Position numbers and translations under genes: made by a program. From positions 179,379 to 243,378 of IMG/VR virus record IMGVR_UViG_3300048924_000191: a stretch of 64,000 nucleotides of DNA; one strand, 5' to 3'. Below the pieces are notes generated by a model. It did no database searches. It was given only the letters and a program-made list of their open reading frames with translations, and was not told the origin of the DNA. The stretch comes from a virus. Shown here piece by piece: positions 49,002 to 60,033 of this stretch. Each line of letters starts with the position of its first letter. The stretch's first letter is position 1.

Positions 49002-50678
49002 TTAAACTCCTTTCATGTGCTTGAGTTCGACTTCAGTTGGCTGACGTACGTGGTCGAAGCGACCCGTGAGGTTACGGATGACCAGGTCAGTCGTGTCATA
49101 AGACACGCTGGCACGAGGACGTCCAGACGGCATGACCCAGGCTTCTCGCGTACCGAGATAATGTTCAGTTTCAGCCAACGCTTCATCCGACATCGCCGAA
49201 GTAGCAGAACCGGTATCACCGTCGAAGTCAGCGCCGAGGCCAGACAGACGACTTGGGTGAGGAGACTCGGAGTCATGGAACGACGACAACCCGTATTTGG
49301 GGTATTCGTTCGCAATGCCATCCGGACCTTCAATCGGCTCCCAGTTGTGGTCGAGCTCACGACGCATCTCACCGATCGTGGTAGATCGCACGTAGATCCG
49401 CGAAGGGTACGTGGAGTTTTCCGATTCGATCGGGTAACGGACAACGTCGGTGAAGTACTTCGCCCACTTGTTGTAACCACACAGATACAGCAACTCGATC
49501 AACGTCATCGGGTGAACGTGTTCACGGTTGAAACCGTTCGGGAGTTCGTCAATGCTGTCGAACACCTTAAAGGTACCCTCGCCCAGATAGACGAGTTTCA
49601 GGTAATGACCTGCGATTTCAACAGGACGCTGACGCGCTTCGATGTTGACGAGTGAGTTGATCAGACCCCGCATCCCGTCTTCGGTCACCCAGCTGTCCCG
49701 TTCGGTAGGGCTGAGAGACACCCACGTCTGTTTCAACGTGTCTTTATCGATCAGGGGTACATCGCCCTCACCTGCGTTCATCAACTGCTCAAGGAAGCCT
49801 GTACGCAGCCAGTGGATAACCAGCGGCGCCATACTCGTCGCAGTCTGGTGGACACCCAGCACCGTAGCGTCATAGCCGGGTACGTTCGGGGAGTCAAGGT
49901 GAGCACCAGAGGTGTTCATCGCCGTCAGTACGTTTCGCGTACCCTCGTGAACGCGGCTACTGGCCCAACGATCTCGCTGGAAACCATTCTTGCCACCGAT
50001 GATACCTTCGATGTAATCGAACAACGCATTGACCGCAGCCTGAAGTGCAGAACGGTTGTGATCGTAAGCCGGCGACTCCATGTCTCGACTCGGCGTGATC
50101 GATTTACTGATCGCCAAGATCCGGTAGTAGAAGTCGTTGATCTCGTGCTTGACCACACGTCCATCGTCACCCATTTCCAGGTCACGCATACCGGCAGGCA
50201 TAACCGGAATGTTGATGGTGGTCCAACGATGCCGCCACCGCTCCAGGAAGTCGACCGTATCGCTGCGAGACAGAGAATCGTTCTTGACGAGCTCGATCTC
50301 ATTCATGTGACGGAAGAAGAACGAATACCCACTCTCCGCATCTTCCTCGATGCTGACCACGAAGTCTTTGCGAATCGGGTCAAACTTCGCTGTCCTCGCA
50401 CCCGACAGGATGTCGCCGTACAACGACTTGACGTTGAGGAGTTCACGGTAGACCTTCGGGTGGATGATCCGTACACCCAACTGAATCTTGCCGTAGGTCT
50501 GATCGCGCTCCTTCGAACCGACCATCCCAAAGATCCGGGTCGAGAACAAACCGTCCGGGTGGAAGTTGCTGGTAGCGCCCTCCATGATGTCCAGACGGGT
50601 GATCGGGGCGATGTGCCTGAGATCAGCGTCTTCCGTATGGAGAATCCAAATAAGCGCCGGAAGTCCTTCAGGAATCAT
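49002..50678 (-). CDS. Virion RNA polymerase beta' N-terminal/core part (phiKZ gp180-like)
   Basis: The protein has 558 residues. N-terminal ITRLDIMEGATSNFHPDGLF then STRIFGMVGSKERDQTYGKI corresponds to the beta' opening, but without the zinc finger. LSGLGADFDGDTGSATS near residue 485 holds the three Mg-binding Asp of the RNAP active site. The rest of beta' (bridge helix, trigger loop) is absent, as expected for a split subunit completed by a gp80-like protein elsewhere. The stop is 2 nt before the beta start, so the two are coupled. Divergent from the giant tail gene across 60 bp. Confidence 0.9.
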   Translation of the reverse strand: MIPEGLPALIWILHTEDADLRHIAPITRLDIMEGATSNFHPDGLFSTRIFGMVGSKERDQTYGKIQLGVRIIHPKVYRELLNVKSLYGDILSGARTAKFDPIRKDFVVSIEEDAESGYSFFFRHMNEIELVKNDSLSRSDTVDFLERWRHRWTTINIPVMPAGMRDLEMGDDGRVVKHEINDFYYRILAISKSITPSRDMESPAYDHNRSALQAAVNALFDYIEGIIGGKNGFQRDRWASSRVHEGTRNVLTAMNTSGAHLDSPNVPGYDATVLGVHQTATSMAPLVIHWLRTGFLEQLMNAGEGDVPLIDKDTLKQTWVSLSPTERDSWVTEDGMRGLINSLVNIEARQRPVEIAGHYLKLVYLGEGTFKVFDSIDELPNGFNREHVHPMTLIELLYLCGYNKWAKYFTDVVRYPIESENSTYPSRIYVRSTTIGEMRRELDHNWEPIEGPDGIANEYPKYGLSSFHDSESPHPSRLSGLGADFDGDTGSATSAMSDEALAETEHYLGTREAWVMPSGRPRASVSYDTTDLVIRNLTGRFDHVRQPTEVELKHMKGV

Positions 50679-50738
50679 GCATATTCCCCTTTAGAACGAA
50701 GTTGTATGAGTAAGAGCCTCCCTTAGGAGTCCCGTTTT
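50679..50738. promoter_or_regulatory. Divergent promoter region, RNAP operon versus giant tail gene
   Basis: Sixty bp between two ATGs. Contains CATATTCCCC on one side and TTGTATGAGTAAGAG then TTAGGAG on the other; TATG occurs just upstream of the plus-strand gene and could be a start site of the phiKZ late type. No 26-bp element here. Confidence 0.35.
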
Positions 50739-53700
50739 ATGGCTAAGAATGACAAGGTGGACTTCGGTGAAGCCGACCTGGATGACTTCAATTTCGACGC
50801 GCTCGACTTTGGAGACCCGTTCGAACAGAAAGCTCCAAAATCCGGTGGTGCTCGTGAGGCTGTTACTGAGTTTGCCTCCAGTGCGGTACATGCAGCGAAA
50901 GATCGCTTGCTGGATCGCGGCACCATCCGTCGACTGATTTCTGGGGGCCTGCATAAAGGTTACACGCAGGCCTTCAACGCATACGATGCCATCGAGGGCG
51001 GGCTTGCTGATATCATCAAGGACAACGCTACCGAACTGAACGGTACGTTGCTCAACATGAAGCGCAAGACCGATCGCTGGAGTCCTTTGGCAAAACGCAT
51101 GATGCCAAAGTTCTTACGCGACGCAATGGAGGATGCGGACTATGCCAATAGTTCCAGTTCTTCATCGTCCGGTGGTAATGACGAGCTGAACATTAACCTC
51201 GCTGGACTGGATAAGCTGTTTGCCAGTCAGATGAAGGATCAAACCGATCGCAAGATTGGTGACGCTATTCGCGACAACCGGGAACAGAAGCGCTTCATGA
51301 CCGAGGCGCAACTGCAACTGAACATCGGTCGTGGTATTGGTCGTCTGGTAGGCTATCAAGATAACGTCACGATCAACTACCACCGCAAGTCGCTCGAGAT
51401 CGGTTACCGCCAACTCGACGTTGCTGTGCGTATGCTGCAACTTCAAAACCAGCACTTCTCGGAGTCTGGTGAGACGCTCAAACTCATCCTCAAGAACACG
51501 GGCCTTCCTGACTTCGTGAAGATGAAACACATCGAAGTGCTCAAGCAGACGATGGCGAATAAACTCGCCTCGAACGCCATGAACACGGTCGGTAACTGGG
51601 CGTCCAACTTCTTCACTGGGGTTAAACAAAACTCCTCCGACATGCTCGGTGCGTTCCTCCAGTTCCGCGACACGATCGAGAGCCAGACTCAGTTGGGACA
51701 ATCGAGAGCTTCGGCTTTCGGTAGTACACTCGGCGGCATGGCAGGTAGTTTCGCAGGCGGCGCAGCTGAACAAGGTCTCCATGCTGTTGTTGAAAGACTC
51801 AAGCCGTACCTCTCCAAGATCCCGGGCTTTGATCGGGTAGGTGAGAATCTGCGCTCTACCTTCACCGGCATTCCGCAGAAAATCAACGCCTGGAGTAAAT
51901 CCGAGAATACCAAAGACGGCATCTCAGGTTGGATAGAGGAGGGATTGAAGTCACTCTTCGACACCTACACTGCAACCGGTAGTATTTCCGGCATGCCATC
52001 CATCGAGTTGGACCAGCCTGCGATCTTCGATAACCTCTTCCACAAGAGCGTAACCGAAGTCATCCCAGGCTACCTGGCCAGCATCGATAAGTGGATCAAG
52101 GTAGTGGCCACTGGTGAAGACCAGGAAGAGATGGCGTACAGTCACTACACGGGCGGTATGGTGAGTCGCTCCACGCTGAACGAACAACATGTTCGCGTGT
52201 CGTTGAAGAACAACACCGGTAAAGCACTGCGTCAGGAGATCGACGGACTGCTGCGAGACATGGGCGCGGCTGACCTTTCTAACGAAGCCCAGCGTGCACT
52301 ACGTCGCCGTTTGATGAAAGACCTGGCGGGCGGTAACCCATTCAATCCATCGAAGTACGTGGAAGTCGGTGCGTGGGATAACACCGAGGAATGGATCGCC
52401 GATGAGATCATCACGTTCGTTGCTAACCGCTTTGATCTCGATCCTAGCGGTCAACCGGTCAGTCAGTCCACTGAGAGTAAGGAACGGCTGAACAACTTCA
52501 CCGAACGGTACGATGCAACTCAACGCCGTATGCCAGAATTTGGCCAGCGGATGAACGTACTCCAGAAAGTGACTGGGCGTCGAGCTTGGCGTGAACTGGG
52601 TCTGTCGAAGTACAACGGTATCGAAGGCGATAACATCGACCTGGACGCTGTGTATGACCGGGTGCTGGACAACGACGATATTGCGTTCGATCCAAGTGCC
52701 AAGGTTCCGACCGACAAGAAAGAACTGGCAGAGTACCTCAAACGCAAGAAGAAAGCCGAGGAGGATCTCCTGCGTTACGGTATCGGCAACAACGACAAGG
52801 TTGACGTCGATGCTGGAGTCGCTTCTTCCAGATTCGGTCCTCGTCGTGCAAAAGCCGATCGGGTAACTGAAGAGCTTAAGCTGGATCTGTCCAATGCGTT
52901 TGAGAACATGCCGAAAGCGTTTGACGCCAACGTCAAGTTCCCTGACTTGATGATGACCTCCGATGAGATCACTCAAGGTAAGCTCGATACTGTCGTCGAT
53001 GCGTTGACGGCCAGTAACGGGTTCTTGGAAGCGATTCTGGAATCCATCCCGTACGCTGGCATTGCCGGGCACGGAGAAGACGGTGAAGGTCCTGGTCCTG
53101 AAGACAGTCCTGACACCGGCGGTGGTGGTAGTGGCCGTCGTGGTTGGGGTCGTCGTATCCTGGGTGGATTGGGTTGGGCGACTAAAGGCGCTGCGAAGGG
53201 ACTGTACGGTTACTTCAAAGGCTCCTACAAGATGATCGGTAAGGGCCTGTTTGGCGGCGCTAAGCTGGCTAACTGGGCAGCGCGTGCACCATTCCGCTCG
53301 ATCACAGGTCTGGGTGTTACTGACATCTATCTGCGCGGTTCTGAAGATCCAGTCATGACTGCTCGCGACATCCGTCGTGGGTTCTACATGGACGTCAAGT
53401 CCGGGAAGATCATCGAGTCCTTGAAGGACATCGGTGGTGCAGTACGTGACATCAGGACCAACCTGCTCGTCCTGACGGAAGAAGACTTCGCTGCCGGACT
53501 GTATAGCGGCGATGGCGAATCCTTGGCCGGGTACTTGAGTCGCAAAGCCATGGGCCTTGCCGGTACGCTGGCTCGTGGGATGGGTTGGTACATGGGTACC
53601 ACGTACGGCCTGATGTGGAAAGGCGCCAAGAAACTCACTGAGGTCGCTTGGGATCAGTTCGTGCAGTTCGATGCTTACTTCCCTGGTGAAGACGAACCCC

Positions 53701-56700
53701 GCATCACGTCCAAGAAAATGAAGCGCGGTTACTATCGCGACGAGGAAGGTCAACCAATCATGTCCCTCAAGGACATTAAAGGCGCCGTCTACGACATCGA
53801 GGGTAACCTCGTCGTCAGTCTCGAAGAGCTGCAGAAGTACAAGTCCTTCTACACCCGCAATGGTTCGTTGCTCTACACCTTCGGGCGTGGTGTCGTGAAC
53901 CTCGGCGGTAAGGCGCTGGAACTTGGCGCTAAAGCCGCGGTCTGGTACGGGAAGCAGATTGGTAAGTTCTACAAGGGAATGTGGAGCGCCAGTAAGTGGG
54001 CCGCACGTAAGGTCGGTGGGTTGTTTGGAATCGGCAAAGGCGGATCGTCTCACGGCGCTATGGGCGGCATGGATGACGAGCTGGGCGAGACCATGGTGGA
54101 AATCCAAGGTCGTCAGCTCGACACTCAGCTGGAGATGCTGAACATCCTGCGTACTGCGTTCGACAAAGCACCTGTTCGTGGAGACACGGACGGTAACGGC
54201 GTACGCGATTGGTCGTGGCGTGACATCCTGGATCGTCGTAAGGCGGCGAAGGATAAAGACGTCGTAGAGGGCGGTGACAACTCGGACGTAGTTGACGCAC
54301 TCGATAAGCTGGGGGATCGTCTCGATACCAAGCTTGAAGACCTGATCGAAACCACCGAAGAGGCTGGTGAAAACAGCTGGCTGGAAAACGCAGCTGACAT
54401 GGCCGATATCAAGGACGGCATGGGTGGTGGTAAGCGTGGACGTCGCGGTGCTCGCAGACCCCCTCGAGGGAAAGCGGGTTGGCTTCGCCGTGGATGGGAA
54501 GCGACGAAGGCGGGTGCGAAGTGGGCATGGAACAGTCCTATGCTTCGAGCCGGTGCGATGTTTGCAGGTACCACATTGTTGCGTGGTGGGGCGATGTTAC
54601 TGGGCGGTGCCGCTAGCTTGATCGGTGGTGCTATCAGTCTGCCTGCTCTTGCAATCGCTGCTGTGGTGGGTGTTGTGGCGTATGCCGGTTACCGGTACTA
54701 CAAAGCGAACCAGGCGAAGAGCTTCCCGCTGTTCTATCTTCGGATGGCGCAGTACGGTGTTAACGGTACCGATGAGAAGCGCGTTGCTGCAATGCTCGAA
54801 GTCGAGAAGCAGGCTGCTGCAGGTCTGCGTATTGGAGCTGACGGTAAAGCCACCATGGATGCTAGCGGCATCAACATGGATGCACTGGCTCAGAAGTTCG
54901 GCCTGGATTCCCAAGAACGCGTGCAGCAATTCGCCAATTGGGTAGGTCAGCGCTTCCGTCCAGTGTTCCTTGCGCACAGCACAGCCATGCAACAGATCCA
55001 CGGTCACACCAACCTCGCTGAAGCCGACAAGGGCATCGGGGATGGAGACCTTGAGATGTTCATGTCGTCGGTCAACCTACCAGGGATGGATAAGGTCTAC
55101 GACGATGTGGATACCTCGCCGTTCGATTCGGATCTGGACATGGACGCCGATGATGTTAAGTCGGCAGTGGCTAACGTCCGCGATCGTCGCAACATGGATA
55201 AGCTGTCTGGTAAGGCTAACAACATAGCGGACAAAGTAGCGGTGGCTGGTGTAACAGCTACTGCGGCAGCGGCTGCTAACCAGAAGGCCGATGGCGTGAC
55301 ACGTCTCAACGTTTCGGCGAAGGGGAGTGACGATCCACGTCAGATCGCATCTGGACTTAAGTTGACGGCTACGGGCTTGGCAGGGGCGGGTGGTGCCGCG
55401 ATGATGTACGCTGCCAAAGCCAGTGCTCAGGCGAGGATCTCTTCGCTCAACATCCCAACGGCGGTGCGTTACAAGACGTACGGTCTGGTGGAGTTCGAGC
55501 TGCCTAAGTGCACACAGTTGCAACAGGTGGAAGAGGTCTATTGGGACAACGTGGTGTACTCGGGTACCAGCAAGGCAACATTCGCAGGTGACGAGGACAA
55601 GCTGAAGCAGAAGGTGTTCGACATCTTCAAGCCAGCCACTGACTTGGAACACGAGGAAGTGACCCGTTGGTTGGAGTATCGTTTCATTCCAGCATTCCTA
55701 CAATACTGCATCTCGATCCGTCGTCGTTACAATGGCGACGCTCGAGACGGTTGGCGTAACCTCACCGGCACCCTCATGAAGGAAGTGTTGGATGAGACAA
55801 CGAGAGCAGCGGTGGAAACCATGTTCTCCAGCCGAAGTGTGTGGGAAGTCCAGAACTCGCCATGGCCTGGCTACCAACTGGAGAAACTTCCTGGGTCGAC
55901 CAAGATGTATATCGAGGCTCTCGATACGGGCGATACCAGTAAGGTACTTGACGTACAGGGAATGGAATCCCAAGCAAGGACCCAAGCGTCGAACAACGAC
56001 TACGGGACTAAGCTGTCCAACATCGCGCTGGGTAACACTCGCGCTAACCCAATCGGTCCGGGTGTTGGCAACAACAACTCGACCATGGGGAACTACGCCA
56101 ACATCTTCAGTGGTAAATCTGTTGCTGGTGGTGCTTCCGGTCAATCGCCTGCGGGTTACGGCGACGGTAGCATGCTGTACAAGGGATCGTTCGGTAACGT
56201 GGTCCAACACCCTGGTGGTGGTACGGGCGGTGATATCAACTCACTTCCTGATAACCGTGGTGCAGGTCTGGCTGAAATGGGGCCGATCATCACTGGTGCG
56301 GCGAAGATGGTTGGGTTTGATCCTACGATCTCTCTCAACGTTGCAGCCACCGAATCGGGTCTCGACCCGAAAGCCAGTAGCGGTATCGCTAACGGGTTGT
56401 TCCAGTTCATCGACACGACCTGGGACTCGATGCTGACAAGGTACGGTCCAAAGTACGGCATTGCGCCAGGCACCCCTCCGACTGATCCTCGGGCTAACGC
56501 CATCCTCGGCGTCTGCTACCTCAAGGAAAACTACGAGGGCTTGAAGCAGTCGTTGGGTAAAGACATCACTGACCTTGACCTCTACATGGCCCACTTCTTG
56601 GGCTTGGGCGGTGCGAAGCGGTTCTTGGCCGCTCCGCGTGGCGATGCGGCGTACCTGCACGTTGGTAACGGTTCGGCAACTCCTCAGAAGAGAAAACGCG

Positions 56701-57485
56701 ACGGTGGTAACGCCGTGGTTGGTTCCAACGCGTCGATCTTCCTGAAGGACTACAAGTCGCCCAACCCAACCAACTATCGGAACGTCGGTGAGATTCTGGC
56801 AGAGATGGATCGTCGGATGAACATCGGTCGGAAGAAAGCAGGGAACCCAGCCAGCAGCACAGCGACTTCGGAAACGCCGTCTTCGGTACCGTCTAACGGA
56901 GCACCGAGCGATACCACACCGGCGAACGGTGGCGTGGCTGCTGGTGGTGATGCTCCGGCAGCGGCGGGTGCAGGCGGTCCAGCAATCCCTGGTGTTAGTT
57001 CGCCAGCGGTATTGGCAGGTGCAGGTGGCGATAAGACCACTCCATCATCAGTACTGGATCAAGCGGCGGCTGCGTCTTCGAGTGCTTCGGCCTCGTCGAT
57101 CCCAGCGAGCGATCCTGCTCCGGCTACACCTGGTCCAGACCTGTCGTCGTTGGACGATCTGAAACCAGCAGGCTTCCAACCATCGGCTCCACAACCTACC
57201 CCAGTGTCTGCTTCGCAAGCGGCTGCTAAAGCTGCAGCGGATAGTTCTGAGATTGCATCGCAAGCCAACATGGAGTCCACCAACTCCATCCTTAATGAAC
57301 AGCTCTCAGTGGCCAAGGATAGCCGTCAACTGTTGGCTGACATCAAAGGGCTGTTGGAAAGTGGTGCGTTGATGAAGACACCGGCTGACCCACAGCAACA
57401 AACCCCACGGGCAGGCCAACTCGCTAAGAGTGAACCCTTCCCACGTAATCCTGTCAGCAACAAAAGGACGGATGCGGTAACGTGA
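50739..57485 (+). CDS. Giant tail-associated lytic transglycosylase (phiKZ gp181-like)
   Basis: The protein has 2248 residues, nearly the size of phiKZ gp181. It probably degrades peptidoglycan during DNA injection. A lytic-transglycosylase domain spans about residues 1850-1960: AKMVGFDPTISLNVAATESG with catalytic Glu1872, then GLFQFIDTTWDSML and AHFLGLGGAKRFLA. Upstream, residues about 860-925 and 975-1040 hold two copies of a roughly 60-residue unit (RGFYMD...SLKDIGGAV; RGYYRD...SLKDIKGAV), alternating with Gly/Ala-rich amphipathic or membrane-like segments. A further hydrophobic Gly/Ala segment lies near residues 1260-1320. The tail (residues 2030-2190) is Ala/Pro/Ser-rich, a flexible linker. 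Confidence 0.9.
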   Translation: MAKNDKVDFGEADLDDFNFDALDFGDPFEQKAPKSGGAREAVTEFASSAVHAAKDRLLDRGTIRRLISGGLHKGYTQAFNAYDAIEGGLADIIKDNATELNGTLLNMKRKTDRWSPLAKRMMPKFLRDAMEDADYANSSSSSSSGGNDELNINLAGLDKLFASQMKDQTDRKIGDAIRDNREQKRFMTEAQLQLNIGRGIGRLVGYQDNVTINYHRKSLEIGYRQLDVAVRMLQLQNQHFSESGETLKLILKNTGLPDFVKMKHIEVLKQTMANKLASNAMNTVGNWASNFFTGVKQNSSDMLGAFLQFRDTIESQTQLGQSRASAFGSTLGGMAGSFAGGAAEQGLHAVVERLKPYLSKIPGFDRVGENLRSTFTGIPQKINAWSKSENTKDGISGWIEEGLKSLFDTYTATGSISGMPSIELDQPAIFDNLFHKSVTEVIPGYLASIDKWIKVVATGEDQEEMAYSHYTGGMVSRSTLNEQHVRVSLKNNTGKALRQEIDGLLRDMGAADLSNEAQRALRRRLMKDLAGGNPFNPSKYVEVGAWDNTEEWIADEIITFVANRFDLDPSGQPVSQSTESKERLNNFTERYDATQRRMPEFGQRMNVLQKVTGRRAWRELGLSKYNGIEGDNIDLDAVYDRVLDNDDIAFDPSAKVPTDKKELAEYLKRKKKAEEDLLRYGIGNNDKVDVDAGVASSRFGPRRAKADRVTEELKLDLSNAFENMPKAFDANVKFPDLMMTSDEITQGKLDTVVDALTASNGFLEAILESIPYAGIAGHGEDGEGPGPEDSPDTGGGGSGRRGWGRRILGGLGWATKGAAKGLYGYFKGSYKMIGKGLFGGAKLANWAARAPFRSITGLGVTDIYLRGSEDPVMTARDIRRGFYMDVKSGKIIESLKDIGGAVRDIRTNLLVLTEEDFAAGLYSGDGESLAGYLSRKAMGLAGTLARGMGWYMGTTYGLMWKGAKKLTEVAWDQFVQFDAYFPGEDEPRITSKKMKRGYYRDEEGQPIMSLKDIKGAVYDIEGNLVVSLEELQKYKSFYTRNGSLLYTFGRGVVNLGGKALELGAKAAVWYGKQIGKFYKGMWSASKWAARKVGGLFGIGKGGSSHGAMGGMDDELGETMVEIQGRQLDTQLEMLNILRTAFDKAPVRGDTDGNGVRDWSWRDILDRRKAAKDKDVVEGGDNSDVVDALDKLGDRLDTKLEDLIETTEEAGENSWLENAADMADIKDGMGGGKRGRRGARRPPRGKAGWLRRGWEATKAGAKWAWNSPMLRAGAMFAGTTLLRGGAMLLGGAASLIGGAISLPALAIAAVVGVVAYAGYRYYKANQAKSFPLFYLRMAQYGVNGTDEKRVAAMLEVEKQAAAGLRIGADGKATMDASGINMDALAQKFGLDSQERVQQFANWVGQRFRPVFLAHSTAMQQIHGHTNLAEADKGIGDGDLEMFMSSVNLPGMDKVYDDVDTSPFDSDLDMDADDVKSAVANVRDRRNMDKLSGKANNIADKVAVAGVTATAAAAANQKADGVTRLNVSAKGSDDPRQIASGLKLTATGLAGAGGAAMMYAAKASAQARISSLNIPTAVRYKTYGLVEFELPKCTQLQQVEEVYWDNVVYSGTSKATFAGDEDKLKQKVFDIFKPATDLEHEEVTRWLEYRFIPAFLQYCISIRRRYNGDARDGWRNLTGTLMKEVLDETTRAAVETMFSSRSVWEVQNSPWPGYQLEKLPGSTKMYIEALDTGDTSKVLDVQGMESQARTQASNNDYGTKLSNIALGNTRANPIGPGVGNNNSTMGNYANIFSGKSVAGGASGQSPAGYGDGSMLYKGSFGNVVQHPGGGTGGDINSLPDNRGAGLAEMGPIITGAAKMVGFDPTISLNVAATESGLDPKASSGIANGLFQFIDTTWDSMLTRYGPKYGIAPGTPPTDPRANAILGVCYLKENYEGLKQSLGKDITDLDLYMAHFLGLGGAKRFLAAPRGDAAYLHVGNGSATPQKRKRDGGNAVVGSNASIFLKDYKSPNPTNYRNVGEILAEMDRRMNIGRKKAGNPASSTATSETPSSVPSNGAPSDTTPANGGVAAGGDAPAAAGAGGPAIPGVSSPAVLAGAGGDKTTPSSVLDQAAAASSSASASSIPASDPAPATPGPDLSSLDDLKPAGFQPSAPQPTPVSASQAAAKAAADSSEIASQANMESTNSILNEQLSVAKDSRQLLADIKGLLESGALMKTPADPQQQTPRAGQLAKSEPFPRNPVSNKRTDAVT

Positions 57486-57488
57486 TAA

Positions 57489-57510
57489 GTGGGCGGGATA
57501 TCCCGCCCAC
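57489..57510 (+). terminator. Hairpin after the giant tail gene
   Basis: A 10-bp stem GTGGGCGGGA / TCCCGCCCAC with a 2-nt loop, followed by CTCTTTTC on the plus strand. Likely partial terminator between the two large plus-strand genes. Confidence 0.7.
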
Positions 57511-57537
57511 CTCTTTTCAGTGACGTGGAGACACGTA

Positions 57538-59525
57538 TGGCAAAGAAACGAATCTTGGATGCGGAGTGGGCAGGTAATGCCTTCCTCGCACCTCGAAGCG
57601 CGCTCAGTGATGCGACGAACAACATGCGTCGGTTCTACACGTCGACTTCCCGTAAGTTCACGGACACTTCACTCGGCGGTAGTTTCGAGATCAACCCGCT
57701 GTCCCAACTGACGGCAAACTGTGACTTCAAACATCCATCCATCTACAGTGCTTCGTTAGGTACTGGACGGTGGTACGGGGAGGTTCTGCAAGATTCTGCG
57801 CAATTGATTCACGTCCGTTGTGGTGTCCCTCAATTCAACACCATGACCAACTTCTTCGGCAACTTCTACAACGTCTACGCAGGTTCCATGGCTCGTTCGG
57901 GTCGTGCGCCTTCGGTGTGGTTCGAAGTAGGACGAGTGGCAGGGGTGATTGGCACGCTACCATTACAGCCTTTCATCTTCGCGGGTTCTGTGGTGAAGTT
58001 CTTCCTCGGCATGCCGCGGTCGAAGTACTACTACCTCAAGCCATCGATGTACTCGTTCTGGTACGCGATGAGTGGTTTTGTCAACGCCGTCTTCGTGAAC
58101 CTCGGTCTGTCGCCACACTTCTCCAACGCAGACCAACGGCAGTTCATGGACCCCAACGTCATTCCTGACGATCGTGACATCACCTCGATGCACCGGATGA
58201 TTCCGGATGTGGTGATGAAGGATGGTGGTATCGACGTCTTCGCCCTGGCTACCAAACCTCAGCGTCTGGCTAACCAGTACTTCGAGAAACTCAACGAAGT
58301 GATGGATGGGTTGACTGATAACCCTGCTACTCGTGACGAAGAGTTGCGTACGCTGCTGGCTAAAGGTGTCGATGCTGGCATCAAGGCGATCCAAGATCCG
58401 GGTGCTTCGCTCAAGGAGTACGAAGACGCTTACCTCAAGTTCAACGGTAAGTTCAAGAACGACAGTTCGTATGCGTCGGACTCTGTTGGCGAAGACAAAG
58501 ACTACTTCGACCAGATGCAGGAAGCTTTCCGTGCAGAACGTCGGATGGGTGCTGACTTCGTTACCTTCCGGGTGAACTACACCGGCAGTAACTCCGACAG
58601 CTGGAACAACCAGGCAGGCGATCCTTCGATCAAGTCCGAGATCAACAACATGTCGTCCAAAGCACGAGCGGCACGTTTCAACATCATGGACGGTAACGTT
58701 GGTGGTCCGCTCGGTACGTTGGTGGGTATTGCGTCTGACATCGCTAAAGGCATTCTTACTTCGGCTCAGGTCGAGGGCTTCATTGCGGTGGCAGGTAACG
58801 CCTTTGCTGACATCCAGCGTACGTACGAATCGTCGTCCTGTGACGTCAACCGTACGACCTTCACCATCCCTCTGCGTTCTTGGGCTGCGGATGACTGGGT
58901 ACGTCTGAAGAACCTGTTCATTCCACTGGGCGCTATCTTTGCGATGGCATTGCCGCGAGCAACGGGTCGTGCTTCCTACGACGGTCCTCCATTGCTCGAG
59001 ATCTTCAACCGCGGCCACACGTTGATTCGTGAGGGCATGGTGGAGTCGATCACGGTGGAGCGGAACGTGGGCGATATCGGGATGGGTCGTGAAGCGAAGA
59101 CACTCGGTATCGACGTCAACGTCACAATCATCGACATGTCTACCATGGTTTCGATGCCAATCAACCCTGGCTTCTCTGGCGTGAACGGTGTGTTCTCGTT
59201 GGCGGTTGAAGGCATCGGTGCTGCTGGCGGTGCTGTGTCGGGCGCGGGTGCCAGCGCAGGTGCTTCGGCCGGTGAGACAGTAGCGGCTGCTTTGTCCAAG
59301 TCGACCTACGGCGAGGATAACAAGTACACCGACTATCTGGCTACTCTGACTAGTCTTCCATTGGAAACGCTCATCAACGGCACTCGTCGTTGGAGACTGA
59401 ACATGGCTCGTACGCGAGCTGAGTTCAACCAGTGGAAATCTGCTAACCGCGTGGTATCCGGCTTGATGGATAACTTCACCGGTGAGATGATCAAAGCTAC
59501 AGGTGCTCCGACCAGCCGTCCGTAA
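57538..59525 (+). CDS. Large virion structural protein downstream of the transglycosylase
   Basis: The protein has 662 residues from MAKKRILDAEWAGNAFLAPR, preceded by GTGGAGA; the longer frame begins inside the hairpin. N-terminal region has a hydrophobic stretch (GRVAGVIGTLPLQPFIFAGS) and WYAMSGFVNAVFVNLG. The C-terminal part has a Gly/Ala-rich segment (GAAGGAVSGAGASAGASAG). Position matches the phiKZ gp182/183 region of virion proteins, probably tail or baseplate. No enzyme motif. Confidence 0.65.
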
Positions 59526-59543
59526 ACAAAAAAAAAGAAAGCC

Positions 59544-59571
59544 ACAGCCAGGACCGCGAGGTCCTGGCTGT
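59544..59571 (-). terminator. Intrinsic terminator with CTGTATGCTG base
   Basis: An 11-bp stem ACAGCCAGGAC / GTCCTGGCTGT, then CTTTCTTTTTTTTTG on the minus strand. It lies between convergent transcription units. Confidence 0.9.
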
Positions 59572-59583
59572 ATGCTGTTGTGG

Positions 59584-60033
59584 TTATTTAGCGATCTTGT
59601 TATAAGCATCGATCAACCACTGCGGGGCAGGTTGGGGGTCGGTGTATTCGGACACTACCGACACACCCACTTCATTCCAACGATAGTCCTGCTTGCGGGT
59701 ATCGCCTTTAGGGACGATCCAGCAAGCAGGTTTACCGAAGTACGGCATGAGATCGAGTTCGATGTCAAGATCGTTCTCAGCCACGATCGGATCATCCGCG
59801 AAACGAAACACTGGGATCATCTCGTGGGTAGTCATGTCGTACTCGAACACCATCCCTTCCATTACTTTCGCCGCCGCTTCCCAACCCATGTCTGGGTCTT
59901 GAATGGCGAACGACCCGACGATACCGAACTTAGCCGGAGCAGGTACCATCAGACATGGGGTGTCGGGTAGATCCATTTTAAGGATCTGTTCGATGGTGTA
60001 TAATTCGCCACGGCGTGGTTTATTAGTGTTCAT
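59584..60033 (-). CDS. Unknown protein
   Basis: The protein has 149 residues, MNTNKPRRGELYTIEQILKM. Alpha/beta with an acidic segment (DDPIVAENDLDIELDLMPYF) and a Pro/Trp C-terminus. Leader contains AATACATCGACCTAGGAGG, like the genes at 37742 and 38210, so these may share post-transcriptional control. No family recognised. Confidence 0.55.
   Translation of the reverse strand: MNTNKPRRGELYTIEQILKMDLPDTPCLMVPAPAKFGIVGSFAIQDPDMGWEAAAKVMEGMVFEYDMTTHEMIPVFRFADDPIVAENDLDIELDLMPYFGKPACWIVPKGDTRKQDYRWNEVGVSVVSEYTDPQPAPQWLIDAYNKIAK

Noticed and set aside
52299-54107. 602-codon minus-strand frame inside the giant tail gene
   Set aside because: Antisense shadow; composition rich in Val, Asp, Gln and His and no independent start signals.
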